Assembly: GCA_030220185.1 (NCBI GenBank)
Contig: JASPKZ010008348.1
Location: forward strand, 992,001-1,056,000
Source: Diploptera punctata
Lineage: Eukaryota > Arthropoda > Insecta > Blattodea > Blaberidae
DNA length: 64,000 bases
Direction: 5' to 3'
The notes below the pieces were generated by a model that was not told the DNA's origin, made no database searches, and saw nothing but the letters and a program-made list of their open reading frames with translations. Made by a program: the position numbers and the translations under genes. Numbering within the stretch: the stretch's first letter is position 1; every line of letters starts with the position of its first letter. This document shows positions 1 to 9,975 of this stretch, piece by piece.

Positions 1-169
1 AAAATGTGCGAGGTTTGAATGGGACATTCTGTATTTCCACATGAATATCTTACTATAAAAAACTTAGCCATAAATCAGTTCTTAAACTGAATTTATCAGG
101 CCATGTGACCTCATCAAGCAACTCTCTTTTGGTTCTACAGTGTTATTCAATTTAGAAAGATTATAATAC

Positions 170-545
170 AATAGAAATTTATTCTTGTTCTTAATTAGTA
201 TAACAGCCCAGGTGGCCCGTCCTTCCACAGCTGTCTCCAATTTCCCGTTTTTCCCCTCTGCAGATCCTGCCATATACAGTCCCACCATTTTGATCTTGTT
301 CCTTCTGGATATGTTAAAAATGGACATAAGTTTCCTATTAACCTCCATGCCCCAGTCTGATATATGTTGTTATGTCTACTTCTTTATATCTGCTTCTCAA
401 CATATTTCCACATTTGACTGCATTCTCTTCAGAATCTTTCTTTCTGACGTGGCTATATGACCATAAATATTATTTTCTAAGTCCATGTCTCAGCGCCATA
501 TGTTACAATTGGTGCAATTAAAATTTTATAAATATTTATCTTAAT
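170..545 (-). mobile_element. RTE-like LINE, C-terminal fragment
   Basis: On the minus strand a broken frame reads from about 545 downwards and contains 'APIVTYGAETWT', the thumb-region motif that follows the reverse transcriptase core in RTE-type LINEs. Lower down come 'WWDCIWQDLQR' and 'NWRQLWKDG', which resemble the usual C-terminal tail of a W..D....DL..L motif followed by NWR..A.DR. Stops and frame changes make it non-functional. No endonuclease or catalytic YADD is present, as expected for a 5'-truncated copy. The subfamily cannot be fixed from this fragment. Confidence 0.5.
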
Positions 546-905
546 ATCTCTTAAAATTATCAGAACTAAATTCTGCAGACAAGGATTTTGGAGGCGTTCA
601 GCTGGAATTTTTGAAGAGAGAAGAAGGAACAGTGTAATTAAACAAAATATGAATGTTCAAACGTATGTTGTGGATTTCATAAAACAAAATGTAAAAAGAA
701 TGACAGAAGACAGATTCCCAAGAAGAATAGACTACTATAATGGTTGCCACATCATGGAAGATGAAGAAGATGGCCGAAAATAATGTGGATTGATGGTGTT
801 TTGAGCATCATGGGAAAAATAATTGGATGATGGATATTGGAATCAGAGACATGTGGAGGAGAGTAACAGTGGGTGCAAAAAGATGTTGTGAAACATACTA
901 AATAA
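545..905 (+). mobile_element. RTE-like LINE, C-terminal tail (family B)
   Basis: The plus strand encodes a decayed tail with 'RMTEDRFPRRI', 'TWIDGVL' and 'DDG.W', matching the GHV.RM...R.P...W / GRP..TW.DG / DGDW signature at the end of RTE-type reverse transcriptases. A second, better-preserved copy lies at 18585-18930 with the same order of motifs and the same end (an 'aaataaa' tail). Both copies are 5'-truncated to the last 350 bases or so. Confidence 0.6.
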
Positions 906-1074
906 AGCAAATAAAATAACTAAATGGAATTCATTGCATCGTAATGGTTCAAATAGTGATAAAAATACAAATGAAAATAACATACATAACAGTAGCAATC
1001 ATAGGCCTGTTTCTGACAAAAATACTAATATTTGATATAATATAATGTTACAACAATTGAATGGTGATTATTGC

Positions 1075-1375
1075 CATTGGTTAAAACAAGTAGATGTACT
1101 ATCTTCTCTACTATTCAATTATACTAGAGCATGCCATTACATCTTGAGAGGATGAGGGAAGCGTACAACGCAGTGGTATTAATAAGCTGTTATTTTATGC
1201 TGATGATCTAGTAATATGCTATAGCGAGGAGAAAATAAGGGCCAACACTCTATTGAATAACACTAAGAAATTGAGGCAGGAAGTAAAAATATATAGTCTC
1301 ATGTAGAAAATCGTTATATAATGGAAATGGAGAGTTGATGACAAATGAGGCAAATTTTGAAGAAGTGGCTGGATC
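1075..1375 (+). mobile_element. RTE-like LINE fragment (family R), part 1
   Basis: This decayed reverse transcriptase segment contains the 'LEHA' helix, a YADD-like 'FYADDLVICYSEE' and the 'NTLLNNTKK' block found in the larger copies at 29914-33171 and 55075-59060. It stops abruptly near 1375 inside the 'EEVAE' segment. The same protein region then reappears at about 1480, so this is either a separate insertion or an internal duplication relative to the next feature. Confidence 0.6.
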
Positions 1376-1479
1376 CTTCACGTTATTCCGTTGCTCATTT
1401 CTGTTGTAATAGAGGTCTGATAAGTCTTTTTTTTTTAAACAAAATTGTATTTGGAAGTACTTTTGGGCAGTAGTAAAGG

Positions 1480-2213
1480 GATACTAATGGAAAACATGCA
1501 CACACTATTGAGTAATACTAAGAAATTGTGACTGGAAGTAAATATTAATAAAACTAAATATATACTCTCACATAGAAATACATTATATCATAGAAATGGA
1601 CAGCTAATGACAAATGAGGGAAATTTTGAGGAAGTGGCTGAATTCAAATACCTAGGAACAGTAATCACAAATAGGAATGAGATGCACAAAGAAATTAAAC
1701 ATAGCCTCAATTCTGAAAATGCGTGCTATTATGTATTACAGGGACTCTTGACGTCCCAACTACTTTCAAAAAACGTTAAACTGAAAATATATTAAACTAT
1801 TATTCTACCAGTTATATTATGTGGATGCGAATCATGGACTCTTACTTTAAGGGAGGAAAGGAGTTTACGAGTATTCGAGAATAAAGTTCTTAGGAACATT
1901 TTTTGGACCAAAGAGAGATTAACAGACAGGTGAATGGAGAAGACTATATAAGAGTGCACTACATGGTCTTTATAGGAAGAAAACTTAGGTCTCGTAGACT
2001 GCGATGGGCAGGACATGTGGCACGAATGGGGAATGAAAGACGTGCATGAAAGCTTCTTGTAGGAAAACCAGAGGGAAGACGCCCAGTTGGTAGACCAAGA
2101 ATGAGGTGGGAGAATAACATTAACTATGATTTGAGGGAAGTAGATTATACAGGAAATGATTGGAAAGCATTAGCTCAGGATAGGGATGTATGGAGAGCTT
2201 ATATCTGCGCGGC
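1480..2213 (+). mobile_element. RTE-like LINE fragment (family R), part 2
   Basis: The segment covers the C-terminal third of the family-R reverse transcriptase. It starts in the 'HTLLSNTKKL' block, runs through 'NEGNFEEVAEFKYLGTVIT' (an open stretch at 1607-1795) and the thumb, and ends with 'ENNINYDL', 'GNDWKALAQDRDVWRAY' and 'CAA' near 2213. Frameshifts split it into several frames. The order matches the minus-strand copies at 17590-18310 and 29914-33171. Confidence 0.75.
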
Positions 2214-2214
2214 C

Positions 2215-3110
2215 TCTTTCTCTGGCTTAAAGTAACGTATTTGTTAAGTAAAACCTCATATCACTTCCTATTGTATTTTGAAATCATGAGTTATTTCACG
2301 ACCGATGGAGCACTTATTACTCCATCTGTTGGTTTATCGATGAACCATCAAATCAAATTCTCTGGGAATTTAAAAATTCAGTATTTTTACTTTGTTGCTT
2401 TTTTTTTTAAATGTGGATTTTTCCCGTCCCGCGCCGTAGCCGAGCGGTTAAGGTAGGAAGCCTTGGCGCAGAGCTACGGGACTTGCGCTGGTTCGAGTCT
2501 CCATGTGGGAAGAAATTTTCTCATTGTATTTCGGCCAGTATGGGACCGGTGCCCACCCAGCATCGTGAGGCAATTGGGTAGCTACAATAAGTAGCGGCTC
2601 CAGGTTGAGGAACCAGCTATAACGGCTGGGGGACTCGACATGCTAACCACATGTCACCCCTACACTGGCTGTTGATCATCTACCTCTGTGATTGACACAT
2701 GTGGATGTGAAGGGCCAGCAGCCGGCTGGTAAAAGGGCAACCGCTGAAAAGTGGAAAGACCCTCAATCGGATCGGATTTTTTCCAAACTGTGAGCTCTTT
2801 TGGTTTTTCTATTTGTTTTATTAAAGTAGCTTTTCTTTCAATTAGAAGTTTTTCAGACCAAGCATGAGCAGTTACTGCTGAAATTTTCACTTCACTGTTT
2901 TTTACATTTCTAAGATGTTCTTCTACCCTTGTTTTCAAATCTCTTTTTGTTTTTCCTACGTAAATTTTGTCTCAATCCCTTCATTTAATCTGGTAAATTC
3001 CTGATATGTTTTATTCTTCAACTTTATGATTTATGTAGGTTTTAATTATTGTGTTGAGGTTATATTCATTCTTCAGTGCCAATCTAATGTTAAACTTTAG
3101 GTTTTTTTAT
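2215..3110 (-). mobile_element. Penelope-like element, 3' end with GIY-YIG endonuclease fragment
   Basis: On the minus strand 2940-2660 encodes 'TRVEEHLRNVKNSEVKISA' and 'IKQIEKPKELTVWKK', the C-terminal half of a Penelope-type GIY-YIG endonuclease (the TR..EH helix followed by a WE/KK.h motif). The reading frame is cut after WKK by a SINE (2426-2773) and resumes beyond it as 'GKIHI' and 'FLNSQRI', which matches the terminal segment of the related copies at 26640-26780 and 40080-40300. The element is 5'-truncated at about 3110, where a tRNA-like SINE begins. Nothing here is functional. Confidence 0.65.
2426..2773 (+). mobile_element. tRNA-derived SINE, family T1, copy 1
   Basis: The head (about 2430-2510) contains a pol III A box, 'TAGCCGAGCGGTTAAGG', and a B box, 'GGTTCGAGTCT', typical of a class-II (Leu/Ser-like) tRNA. 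The body then carries 'CCAGTATGGGACCGGTGCCC' and 'GGCTCCAGGTTGAGG', which recur at 20641-20995, 46965-47235 and, inverted, 49290-49520. The SINE is flanked by an imperfect target duplication, GGATTTTTCCC at 2415-2425 and GGATTTTTTCC at 2774-2784. It interrupts the Penelope reading frame. Confidence 0.75.
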
Positions 3111-3208
3111 ATTTGAAGAGAAAAATATTGGCTCAGACTGCGGTTTGAACCCAGGACCTTTAGCACTCTACGCGAATGCTCTACCAACTGAGCTACCTGA
3201 GAATTGCA
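3110..3208 (-). mobile_element. tRNA-derived short SINE, family T3, copy 1
   Basis: The reverse complement of 3131-3201 folds partly like a tRNA: the D arm GCTC/GAGC, then a T arm containing GGTTCAAACC. It is followed by a tail 'TTTTTCTCTTCAAATATA' shared with copies at 37540-37637 and the palindrome at 37802-37868. The anticodon stem is damaged. The shared non-tRNA tail marks it as a SINE and not a tRNA gene. Confidence 0.65.
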
Positions 3209-3389
3209 TTTATGAGATTCCCTGGAACTCACCTATTCTCAAATTGACTCGTCCCGCACGTGTTTTAGTTGAATTTAGTTTCTTGGAATAGGTAATGACG
3301 CAATTATATTTATCTTAGGTCATTATTGATGCCAGATGGGATCGGAAAAGGAACACCGATATCTTAAAAGAATTGAAGACTACGCCAAT

Positions 3390-3590
3390 TTTGGAATATA
3401 TTCAACAGTACCAACTAAATTGGAAACACCATCTTGAAAGAATGAGTTCAAATCGGATCCCCAAAGCTGTTTATTATTATATATCAAGAGGACGAAGATC
3501 ACTGGGCCGTCCTACGAAACGCTGGAGGGAAAATTTTCTATAGGATCGTAACAGGCCTTGGCCTAATACTTGGAAAGAAGAAGATTGATA
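3390..3590 (+). mobile_element. LINE C-terminal tail (family C)
   Basis: The plus strand reads 'WKHHLERMSSNRIPKAVYYY' followed by 'SRGRRSLGRPTKRW', the GHV/HHL.RM...R.PK..Y...GRR..GRP..RW tail of an RTE-like reverse transcriptase. A related tail is at 21085-21265. It is 5'-truncated and ends before the piggyBac-like remnant. Confidence 0.65.
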
Positions 3591-3599
3591 CCTTCGGAA

Positions 3600-4310
3600 A
3601 TGTTGTACCCCGCGCGCGCCTAGCACCTGTAGAGAGTTATTTTCTATTCTCGTGCTTACAATTTGAAGTCTAAGAGTAAATATGAGTAGAAAGAGGAAAA
3701 TATTGACACAAGATGAAATTATAGAACTGTTGGAAGCATCAGATGATGAAATTGTTGGCAGATTTTCTTCTTCATCAGACGAAGACAGTGATCATGATTC
3801 TAACTCTATACAGAGCGCTGAAAGCGCTGGCTGCTGACTATTTTTTACTTCTTGTTGAATGTTGGTGGCATCGATGCACATAAAATAATTATACAAGAAA
3901 ATGTGGGAAGAAAGATTGCTCACCGCGACTTTCTAAAATACCTTGGTCGGAGTTTACGGGACAGCTATCTGAAGAAAAGGGCAAGCATAAAAAGTTTGCC
4001 AAAATCTCTTCAAGTGAAAATAAGACATCTTATAGGATCAGTGGAAGAAGCTGAACCACTGATCATCAGAAAAGGAGGGAGGTGCCACTCCTGTGCCAGG
4101 GCCAAAAACCGGAAGACGACAAAGCGTTGCGCTAACTGCGGCAAGCCGATCTGCAAAGATCATGTGATGGAGTCCTGTCCAGACTGATTTTCTGGTGAGT
4201 GAGGTGTGTTTATATGTTATTATTTTTTTTAAATTAAACTTTGTAATATTATTATACAGTGTTATTGACTGTGATAAATACTTGAAGGCAAAAATATACC
4301 CCGCGCGAGT
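3600..4310 (+). mobile_element. Internally deleted piggyBac-like element
   Basis: This roughly 700-bp unit holds only the N- and C-terminal coding ends of a piggyBac-type transposase (see 3682-4187). The 11-base motif TACCCCGCGCG occurs in the same orientation on both sides, at 3606-3616 and 4297-4307. The GC-rich flanks contrast with the AT-rich surroundings. I could not identify a clear TTAA target duplication or matched terminal inverted repeats, so the outer limits are approximate. Confidence 0.6.
3682..4187 (+). pseudogene. piggyBac-like transposase, middle deleted
   Basis: The N-terminal frame starts at ATG 3682 and encodes a basic start then an acidic, serine-rich stretch ('LLEASDDEIVGRFSSSSDED'), a usual feature of piggyBac transposases. 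It stops at about 3837. An overlapping frame open from 3822 to the stop at 4187 reads 'KRWLLTIFYFLLNVGGIDAH' and ends in a cysteine-rich finger 'CHSC...CANCGKPICKDH', the C-terminal CRD of piggyBac proteins. The whole DDD catalytic core is absent, so the product cannot transpose. The repeated AGCGCTG at 3813-3819 and 3823-3829 marks the likely deletion junction. The C-terminal frame has no ATG near its start. Confidence 0.75.
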
Positions 4311-4378
4311 CCTCATGAAGGTTATGTATGCACGAGTAATTAACGGTTATTAATTGTGGTAACTGACCAATTGTCTCC

Positions 4379-4678
4379 TTTGTAGGTCCCTGGATGGTTT
4401 ACATTCACAATTGGACATTAGGTGTAGGAGTTCACCTGAAATGAAAATTTAAAAATCGCTCTAGCGGTAACAATTTTCGATGTTTTACAACGAAACTCAG
4501 TATATCCTATTAAAATACCGAGGTAGGTATTATCCAAAAATGAGCGAAATCCGACATTAGAAGTGGAGGTTTGCCTGAAAGCCATGGTTACTTCGTCTCA
4601 GCGTTTACCCTACAATTTAATTAACCTTTAATATTTCATTTATTTAGGCGTAGCAACGCACCCCGGGTGTTAGCTAGC
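4379..4678 (+). mobile_element. Helitron-like non-autonomous repeat, copy A
   Basis: This copy shares an ordered set of blocks with the copy at 9976-10393: 'ATGGTTTACATTCACAATTG', 'AGGTGTAGGAGTTCACCTGA', 'ACGAAACTCAGTATATCCTA'. It ends in a small hairpin, GCGT-AGCA-ACGC (4648-4659), followed by CTAG at 4674-4677. A short hairpin shortly before a CTRR-type end is the classic 3' signature of Helitrons. The first ~100 bases of the family are missing here. No Rep/helicase coding sequence exists in the window. Confidence 0.5.
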
Positions 4679-4774
4679 AGTCTGTATATGTTTGCGACTT
4701 CTAAACCCCTCAACAGATCTTCATGAAAATTTGTACATACATGTTTTCAAGTATGCCGAGCGTTTAGCCGCTTT

Positions 4775-4985
4775 CTTTTTCTTCTTCTAGCTCTACAACC
4801 ATTTATGTGCCCTCGCTGCTTCTCCACGCATCCCTGTCCAATGTCCTCCTCCATCCCCGGTCCCCGAGCTTCCTCTACTTCATCCATCCACCTCAGGTCT
4901 CAGTAGTGTAAGCTTTCTGGTGGTATTCTCCTCCTCCATTGTCATTATATGACCCACCCATCTCAGTCTGTAGCCGCTATCTGTT
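4775..4985. repeat. Unassigned repeat, possible LINE remnant
   Basis: A stretch richer in C and T on the plus strand separates two Helitron-like blocks. On the minus strand a broken frame gives short pieces that look like a LINE C-terminal tail, but no motif is clear enough to name a family. Confidence 0.25.
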
Positions 4986-5200
4986 AAGCTCAAAAACCAG
5001 TAGTTGTAGGAGTTCACCGGAAACGATGGTTAAAAGCCTTTATATCGGTCGAAAATTTCGTTGTTTGACAACCAAACTCAGGATATGCTATTAGAATAAA
5101 CCGAGGTAGATATTATCCAACACTCAGCTATATCCGACCATTTTAAGTGGGGGTTTACCTTAAATCCGAAAATAAGAATTGACTCTAGCAAACCGCCATG
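4985..5200 (+). mobile_element. Helitron-like repeat, copy B (partial)
   Basis: It carries the internal blocks of the Helitron-like family in diverged form ('GTAGGAGTTCACC', 'AAACTCAGGATATGCTATTA', 'TAAACCGAGGTAG'). Neither a clear 5' start nor the terminal hairpin is present. It is followed by a third partial copy that leads into the duplicated segment at 5235. Confidence 0.4.
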
Positions 5201-5234
5201 TTTGATTTGTTTAAACGTATAACCTTATGTACAC

Positions 5235-5990
5235 ACATTTTCAAGTACGGAGAGTGTTTAGCTGCTATTATACTCTAAAAAAGATTAGGTGTAGAAGTTT
5301 ATCTGAAACGAAATTTTAAAAATCATATTTCATTTATTTGGGAGCAGGAGCGCACTCTAGTCATTGGAAGTTGGAATAGTGACGGGAATCGTGGGAAATA
5401 AGTCTACTAATTCAAGCTGCAGTGTATAATAAGAAGTGTATTTTTTCTAATATTAATTATTTGTGTAATGAATGTATTCAACTTACCTAAGTTCCATTTC
5501 CCAAAACCTGAGCTAATATTTTTCAATCGCTCACGGCACTACACAAACAGAATGATAATTATCCATCCGAAATTTTAAACCGTTTAATCGTTGCTACGTT
5601 ACAATGCAACACTACTCCAATGCTACATCAATCAGATCTCCATTCAGCGTAACATTTTAATTTTTGCATTATTGGACAAGCAAATGCATCGTGCCGTATG
5701 TCCTGCTTATCGCAGTCTATGAGACTTAATTTTTCTTATTATAACTGGTTCCCCATGTAGCTGATTGTTATGTAGTCTTCGCTATTTGCCTGTCTAACAT
5801 ATTGGCGTCTGCTTTACAACATTCAAACAAGACAAAACACAAATTTAACTCATAATTTTCTCAATTTTGAACATATTTTAGAATCGAGTGGACATGTAAT
5901 CTACTGGTCTCTGTTCTCATCCCATTTATAACATAATCCTGAGTGTGGCTTCTTTCGGGAGAGAAGTAAAGTCGTGTCATAGATTTACAG
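5235..5990 (+). repeat. Duplicated segment, copy 1 (pair with 13372-14122)
   Basis: About 755 bases align collinearly with 13372-14122 in direct orientation. Shared anchors include 'ATCCATCCGAAATTTTAAAC', 'CGTTACAATGCAACACTACT', 'CTGATTGTTATGTAGTC' and 'CGGGAGAGAAGTAAAGTCG'. Inside it, 5694-5800 is a minus-strand piece of the family-R RTE tail (compare 30165-30270). Its left part is a Helitron-like 3' region. It may be two copies of one non-autonomous element that captured the RTE piece. Confidence 0.65.
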
Positions 5991-6640
5991 GGGTTGGCCA
6001 CAAAGCTATCTAGTCTTATAATTAAAATTCGTAATAAAAATAATTCGTTAAATTAAAATTGGTCACAGATATCAGCCGGGTTGTCAGCCCCCCCCCCACA
6101 CACACGGTAATTTTCGGTGTCTATTGTACCTCTTCCGAGCTACGTTCAAGTTTTAATGTAAGTAAACCAGATGTATGACTGCATTTTAGAATAACAGTTT
6201 TACCCTTAAACGTGAAAGAAAATGTAGTTCGCTATCTAACACTCGAAATAAAGGAAATATTATTTAGAATATGTCTATATAAATTACAAGAGGATATCTT
6301 TATACTCTTATATATAATTATTGTGTACGTGTGTTTGTCACTCTACTAAAATACTGGATCGATTTTGATGAAATGTTTAATTCTACTGAACAACTTTTTA
6401 AGTCGGTATTACTTACTAAATGTGAGAAACAGTCCCCGAACCTCATGTGGACATCGTATTCATCATCATTGATATTCGCCTTAGATTAAGTTTAGGATTA
6501 AGGACTCTCCTGGCGCACCATCATCACCCATCACATCATCGGGACAGCCGTAACCCCGCCTTCCGGGCGCCTCAACCTCATACGTGTGTTACAATTACGC
6601 CAGTGCTATGAGTGAATGCCAGAAATGTCAAAATGGCAAC
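5991..6640. other. No gene; minor repeats
   Basis: There is no coding sequence. A C run followed by an AC run lies at about 6090-6106. A fragment of the Helitron-like 5' region ('GTGTGTTTGTCACTCTACTA' to 'GATTTTGATGAAAT') lies at about 6310-6375. A GC-richer block at about 6490-6600 looks repetitive but I cannot name it. Confidence 0.35.
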
Positions 6641-6813
6641 CTGGGGCATTGAATAAAAATATGCATAAGAGTACAATATTAATTTGGTTTGGCCATGTAT
6701 GCAGAATGTGTGATGAAATACTTTTATTGTTAAAAATCATTTCCAGTGAAACAACACTCAGACCGAAAATTTGATGGGATAACGATGTGTTACAAGACTG
6801 GAATATCCTGACA
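6640..6813 (+). mobile_element. LINE C-terminal tail (family D), copy 1
   Basis: It reads 'WFGHVCRMCDE' and further on 'WDNDVLQDWNIL', the tail of an RTE-like reverse transcriptase. It aligns with 13185-13325 (shared 'TGTGCAGAATGTGTGATGAA' region and 'GATGTGTTACAAGACT'). The mariner transposase begins a few bases after it. Confidence 0.55.
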
Positions 6814-6814
6814 C

Positions 6815-8018
6815 AGTTCAGTCGCCATCATGCGTTGGAACAGTGAGGAGCGTGCGTTTGCCATTGAGGCCTACTTTTCGAGCGGATGTTCTGTGATCGC
6901 AACCCGGCGCGCCTTTCGGAATCGCTTTAAATTAGCCCCGTTGGCCCCTGTCCCGGACCGGAAATCAATTGTTACGTGGGTCACTACGTTCAGACAAACT
7001 GCAAGTGCGACAAGACGAAGAACTGGAGTCCCTCGGCCGATTAGATCACCTGAGAACATTGAGGTAGTGAGAGCTTCAATGTTGCGATCACCACGGCGTT
7101 CTGCGCGCAAACATGCGTCTGCCCTTGGACTTTCCGATCGTTCTGTAAGGAGAATACTTCATGATGATCTTCATTTCCATCCATACAAGATGGCAATTGT
7201 GCAGGAACTTTCTGAACGTGACTTCAATTCTCGGAGGAACGCGTGTGAGGTTCTTCTGGAAGTCGTTCCTGAGGACGCTATTGTTTTTTTTAGTGATGAA
7301 GCCCATTTTCATTTGTGTGGATCCGTCAACAAACAAAACATGCGCTACTGGGCTGACACCAATCCTCGACAATTGCATCAAAGGCCTTTGCATTCACCTA
7401 AAGTCACAGTGTGGTGTGCAATTTCCTCAAGTGGAATTATTGGTCCCTGGTTCTTTGAGGAAAATGAAGTCACAGTGACAGTGAATTCGGACCGGTATGT
7501 AAACATGTTACAGGAATTTTTTTTCCCACGGCTAGATGAGTTGGACTTAGGGGACACTTGGTTCCAACAAGACGGTGCAACGGCACACACTTCAAGAGCA
7601 TCGATGACTGTTTTGAGGGAACACTTCCCAGAGCGCCTTATCTCAATTAGGGGCGATTTGAAGTGGCCGGCCCGCTCTCCCGATTTGACCCCTTGTGATT
7701 TTTTTCTATGGGGTTATTTGAAATCCCGTGTTTATGTGAACCGTCCAGAACCCTACAAGATTTGAAGACCAACATCCAGGAAGAAATTGCCAACATAACG
7801 CCTGCTATGCTGGCAGGAGTCATGACAAACGACCCAGAAATCGGTTTACTCAGTGTATGGAGAATGGGGGACGTCACCTACCTGATTTGATCTTCAAAAC
7901 TGAGTAAAACAAAACTTTATGTATGTGCCTATATTATAAAAAACGAATAAAAATTTTCTGATTCATACAATGCATTTTATTAAGTTTTAAAAAAAGGAAG
8001 TTATGCTGCCGCACCCTG
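6815..8018 (+). mobile_element. DD41D mariner-like transposon, 5' end missing
   Basis: The element carries the transposase at 6830-7890. Its 3' end is marked by a candidate terminal inverted repeat that runs to CACCCTG at 8012-8018, followed by TA (8019-8020), the usual mariner target dinucleotide. The matching 5' inverted repeat is absent: the coding start is preceded within about 15 bases by LINE tail sequence. It is therefore 5'-truncated or was joined to the LINE fragment by rearrangement. Confidence 0.7.
6830..7890 (+). pseudogene. Mariner-superfamily transposase (DD41D), one frameshift
   Basis: The open frame from ATG 6830 to the stop at 7765 gives 311 residues. Residues 1-120 form the DNA-binding helix-turn-helix region of the IS630-Tc1-mariner superfamily. 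The catalytic acidic residues are visible: D156 in 'FFSDEAHFHLCG', D248 in 'WFQQDGATAHTS' and D290 in 'SPDLTPCDFFLWG'. The 41 residues between the last two give a DD41D spacing. After 'VYVNRP' the frame is lost by a single-base change near 7755; the +1 frame continues to 7890 with 'TLQDLKTNIQEEIANITPAM', the usual C-terminal segment. All catalytic positions survive, so the loss of activity looks recent. The product would cut and paste its own element in the nucleus. Confidence 0.85.
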
Positions 8019-8020
8019 TA

Positions 8021-8465
8021 TATAATTCTTCTGTAAGTGTGTTTGCCACTGAACTCCTCCTATACGACTGAACAGATTTTGATTAAATTTTTTGTGTGTA
8101 TTTGAGTAGGTACGAACAGATTTTGATTAAATTTTTTGTGTGTTTGAGTAGGTACATGGATGGTGTAGATTCACAATTGGACCCTCTAGAACCAGTAGGT
8201 GTAGGAGTTCACCTCAAGTTAAAATTTAAGAATCGATCTAGGAGTCACATTTTTCGATGTTTCAAAACGAGACTCAGTATATCCTATTGAAATAAACCGA
8301 GTTAGTTATTATCCAAATATGAGCGAAAATCGACAATTAGAAGTGGAGATTTACTTGAGACACGAAATTGAAAACTGCCTAAACGACTGGACAGATTTGG
8401 ATGAAAATGTTTGTGTGTATGAGTGGGCTACTGGATGGTTTAGATTCATAATTTTACTCGGTAGG
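8021..8465 (+). mobile_element. Helitron-like repeat, copy C with internal tandem duplication
   Basis: It starts with 'TATAATTCTTCTGTAAGTGT' and 'GATTTTGATTAAATTTTTTG', as copy E does. A unit of 44 bases at 8070-8113 is repeated as 42 bases at 8114-8155. The central blocks follow ('AGGTGTAGGAGTTCACCT'). From about 8375 a second 5' region ('AACGACTGGACAG', 'TACTGGATGGTTTAGATTCA') is fused on, so this is a composite of two copies. The terminal hairpin is missing. Confidence 0.5.
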
Positions 8466-9434
8466 TGGCGCTGCGGTCGGGTTATAGGATTTTTATGTCA
8501 TATGTATAGTCATCTGCATTAACGACATATTCAGCGCCACAACAATGTGACGTCATGATGCACGGTTAACCCTTAAATTCGTAATGTATCCTTTTAGATA
8601 CATCAGTTGGTTTAGTTAATTTAATATTTCAAATAAATCAGAAGAAAACGAACAAAAATAAACCACTTAAATCCACACATAATTATACAATATACCTAAT
8701 AATAACAGTTATACAAGATTCCGTTTTCACTGCGGTCCGCCACATTCAAATATCTAACAGAATAAATTTGTGTTTTGTCAATTTAAGGGTTAACAGATGA
8801 CACTGATGAGTTTTCTTGCGAACGTATTTTATACGTTTTAATTAGTGAATTTTATGGTGAAAACGTAACTTATATATTTATGGTCCAGCTATGGCACAAG
8901 AATTGTACGTTCGCGCAGGACATGTGTGCCGGATCCGCTAGTTAAAATACAGTATAATATATAATCACAATTTAGTAGATGAAATAAACATTGTTTTATT
9001 CTTATGCACTCGCAACGCACAATACGTTGGAATTTGAGTTATTTCAAAATGGCAAAATTTCTGATGAATTTCTTAAAACATTGGAAATGAAAGTATTTAA
9101 AAAAGAGATAAATAAATTATTTTTAATGTTTTCAAACAATTTAATAAAAAATATCCTACATTAGCGATAGATGATGTGGTGAAAATAACAGCAGAATTTA
9201 TAGGTGAGTCAGCACGGAACATACATTCTGTTCGTAATGAAATTGTAAATAAAGGATATCTGTTGACAACATGGAAAAAGCATAAACGTCTGATTCCGTT
9301 GACCAATATATACATTTCTGCCATAAATAAATAAGTTCCTAATTATTAGTACCATCTTATCTTGCATCTGTAATTATTTTTACATCAGAACAACCTAAAT
9401 ATATTAATTCCCTCGGTATTCGCTAAAAATTATT
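8466..9434. other. No gene recognised
   Basis: AT-rich sequence. The minus-strand frame at 9097-9324 has no recognisable domain. I see no repeat shared with the rest of the window. Confidence 0.4.
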
Positions 9435-9500
9435 CCAGGATAGGGATGTATGGTGAGCGACCATGAACCATGTACTATAATGCTAGTGAGTTAGTTAATA
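9435..9500 (+). mobile_element. RTE family R, terminal scrap
   Basis: 'AGGATAGGGATGTATGG', 'CCATGAACC' and 'TGCTAGTGAGTTAGTT' match the extreme 3' end of the family-R RTE (compare 29914-30010 on the minus strand). Only the last 65 bases or so remain. Confidence 0.5.
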
Positions 9501-9576
9501 TATTTGCTATCAGTGTGGTGTCTAACAATTGGAATTAAGGAAAACAAAACAAAATTTCTCGCACATTTTTCCATAC

Positions 9577-9795
9577 CATAGCAACCACGCAATTAGGAGT
9601 GGGGGCACACCTGGAAAGGAAATGTAGAAATCGTTCTGTCGATCCTAATTTCCTGTTTTCCTCAACGAAACTCGGTACTTGGTATTTACATAAAAAGAGG
9701 AAGTTTTTTTTTTTTTTTCCAAATATCAACAAAACCCGAACATTAGAAGTGGATGCTTATCTGAAATCGATAATTAAAAAAAATGTGTAAGCGGC
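9577..9795 (+). mobile_element. Helitron-like repeat, copy D (diverged)
   Basis: Diverged versions of the family blocks occur in order: 'CACACCTGGAAAGGAAATG', 'CAACGAAACTCGGTACT' and 'CCGAACATTAGAAGTGGATG'. A run of T lies at about 9705-9718. No hairpin end is present. Confidence 0.45.
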
Positions 9796-9975
9796 GCCAT
9801 GGTTATTTTTTTAGCATTTCGCTTAGTTTACGCATTTCCTGTGCGACGGTTTTTCTTCTTTTCATTAGATTAATGTACCACGAAAACATATATATATATT
9901 TTTTTTACTTTTAGTACCTCCCGACATTCCCACTACTTATAGACTATGTAAAACTCTATCAATACTGTAGGCCTA

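Noticed and set aside
3606..4307. TACCCCGCGCG pair as piggyBac terminal inverted repeats
   Set aside because: The two copies are in direct orientation and no TTAA adjoins them.
7161..7478. Alternative frame inside the DD41D transposase
   Set aside because: Its residues do not match any transposase part, and the main frame explains the region fully.
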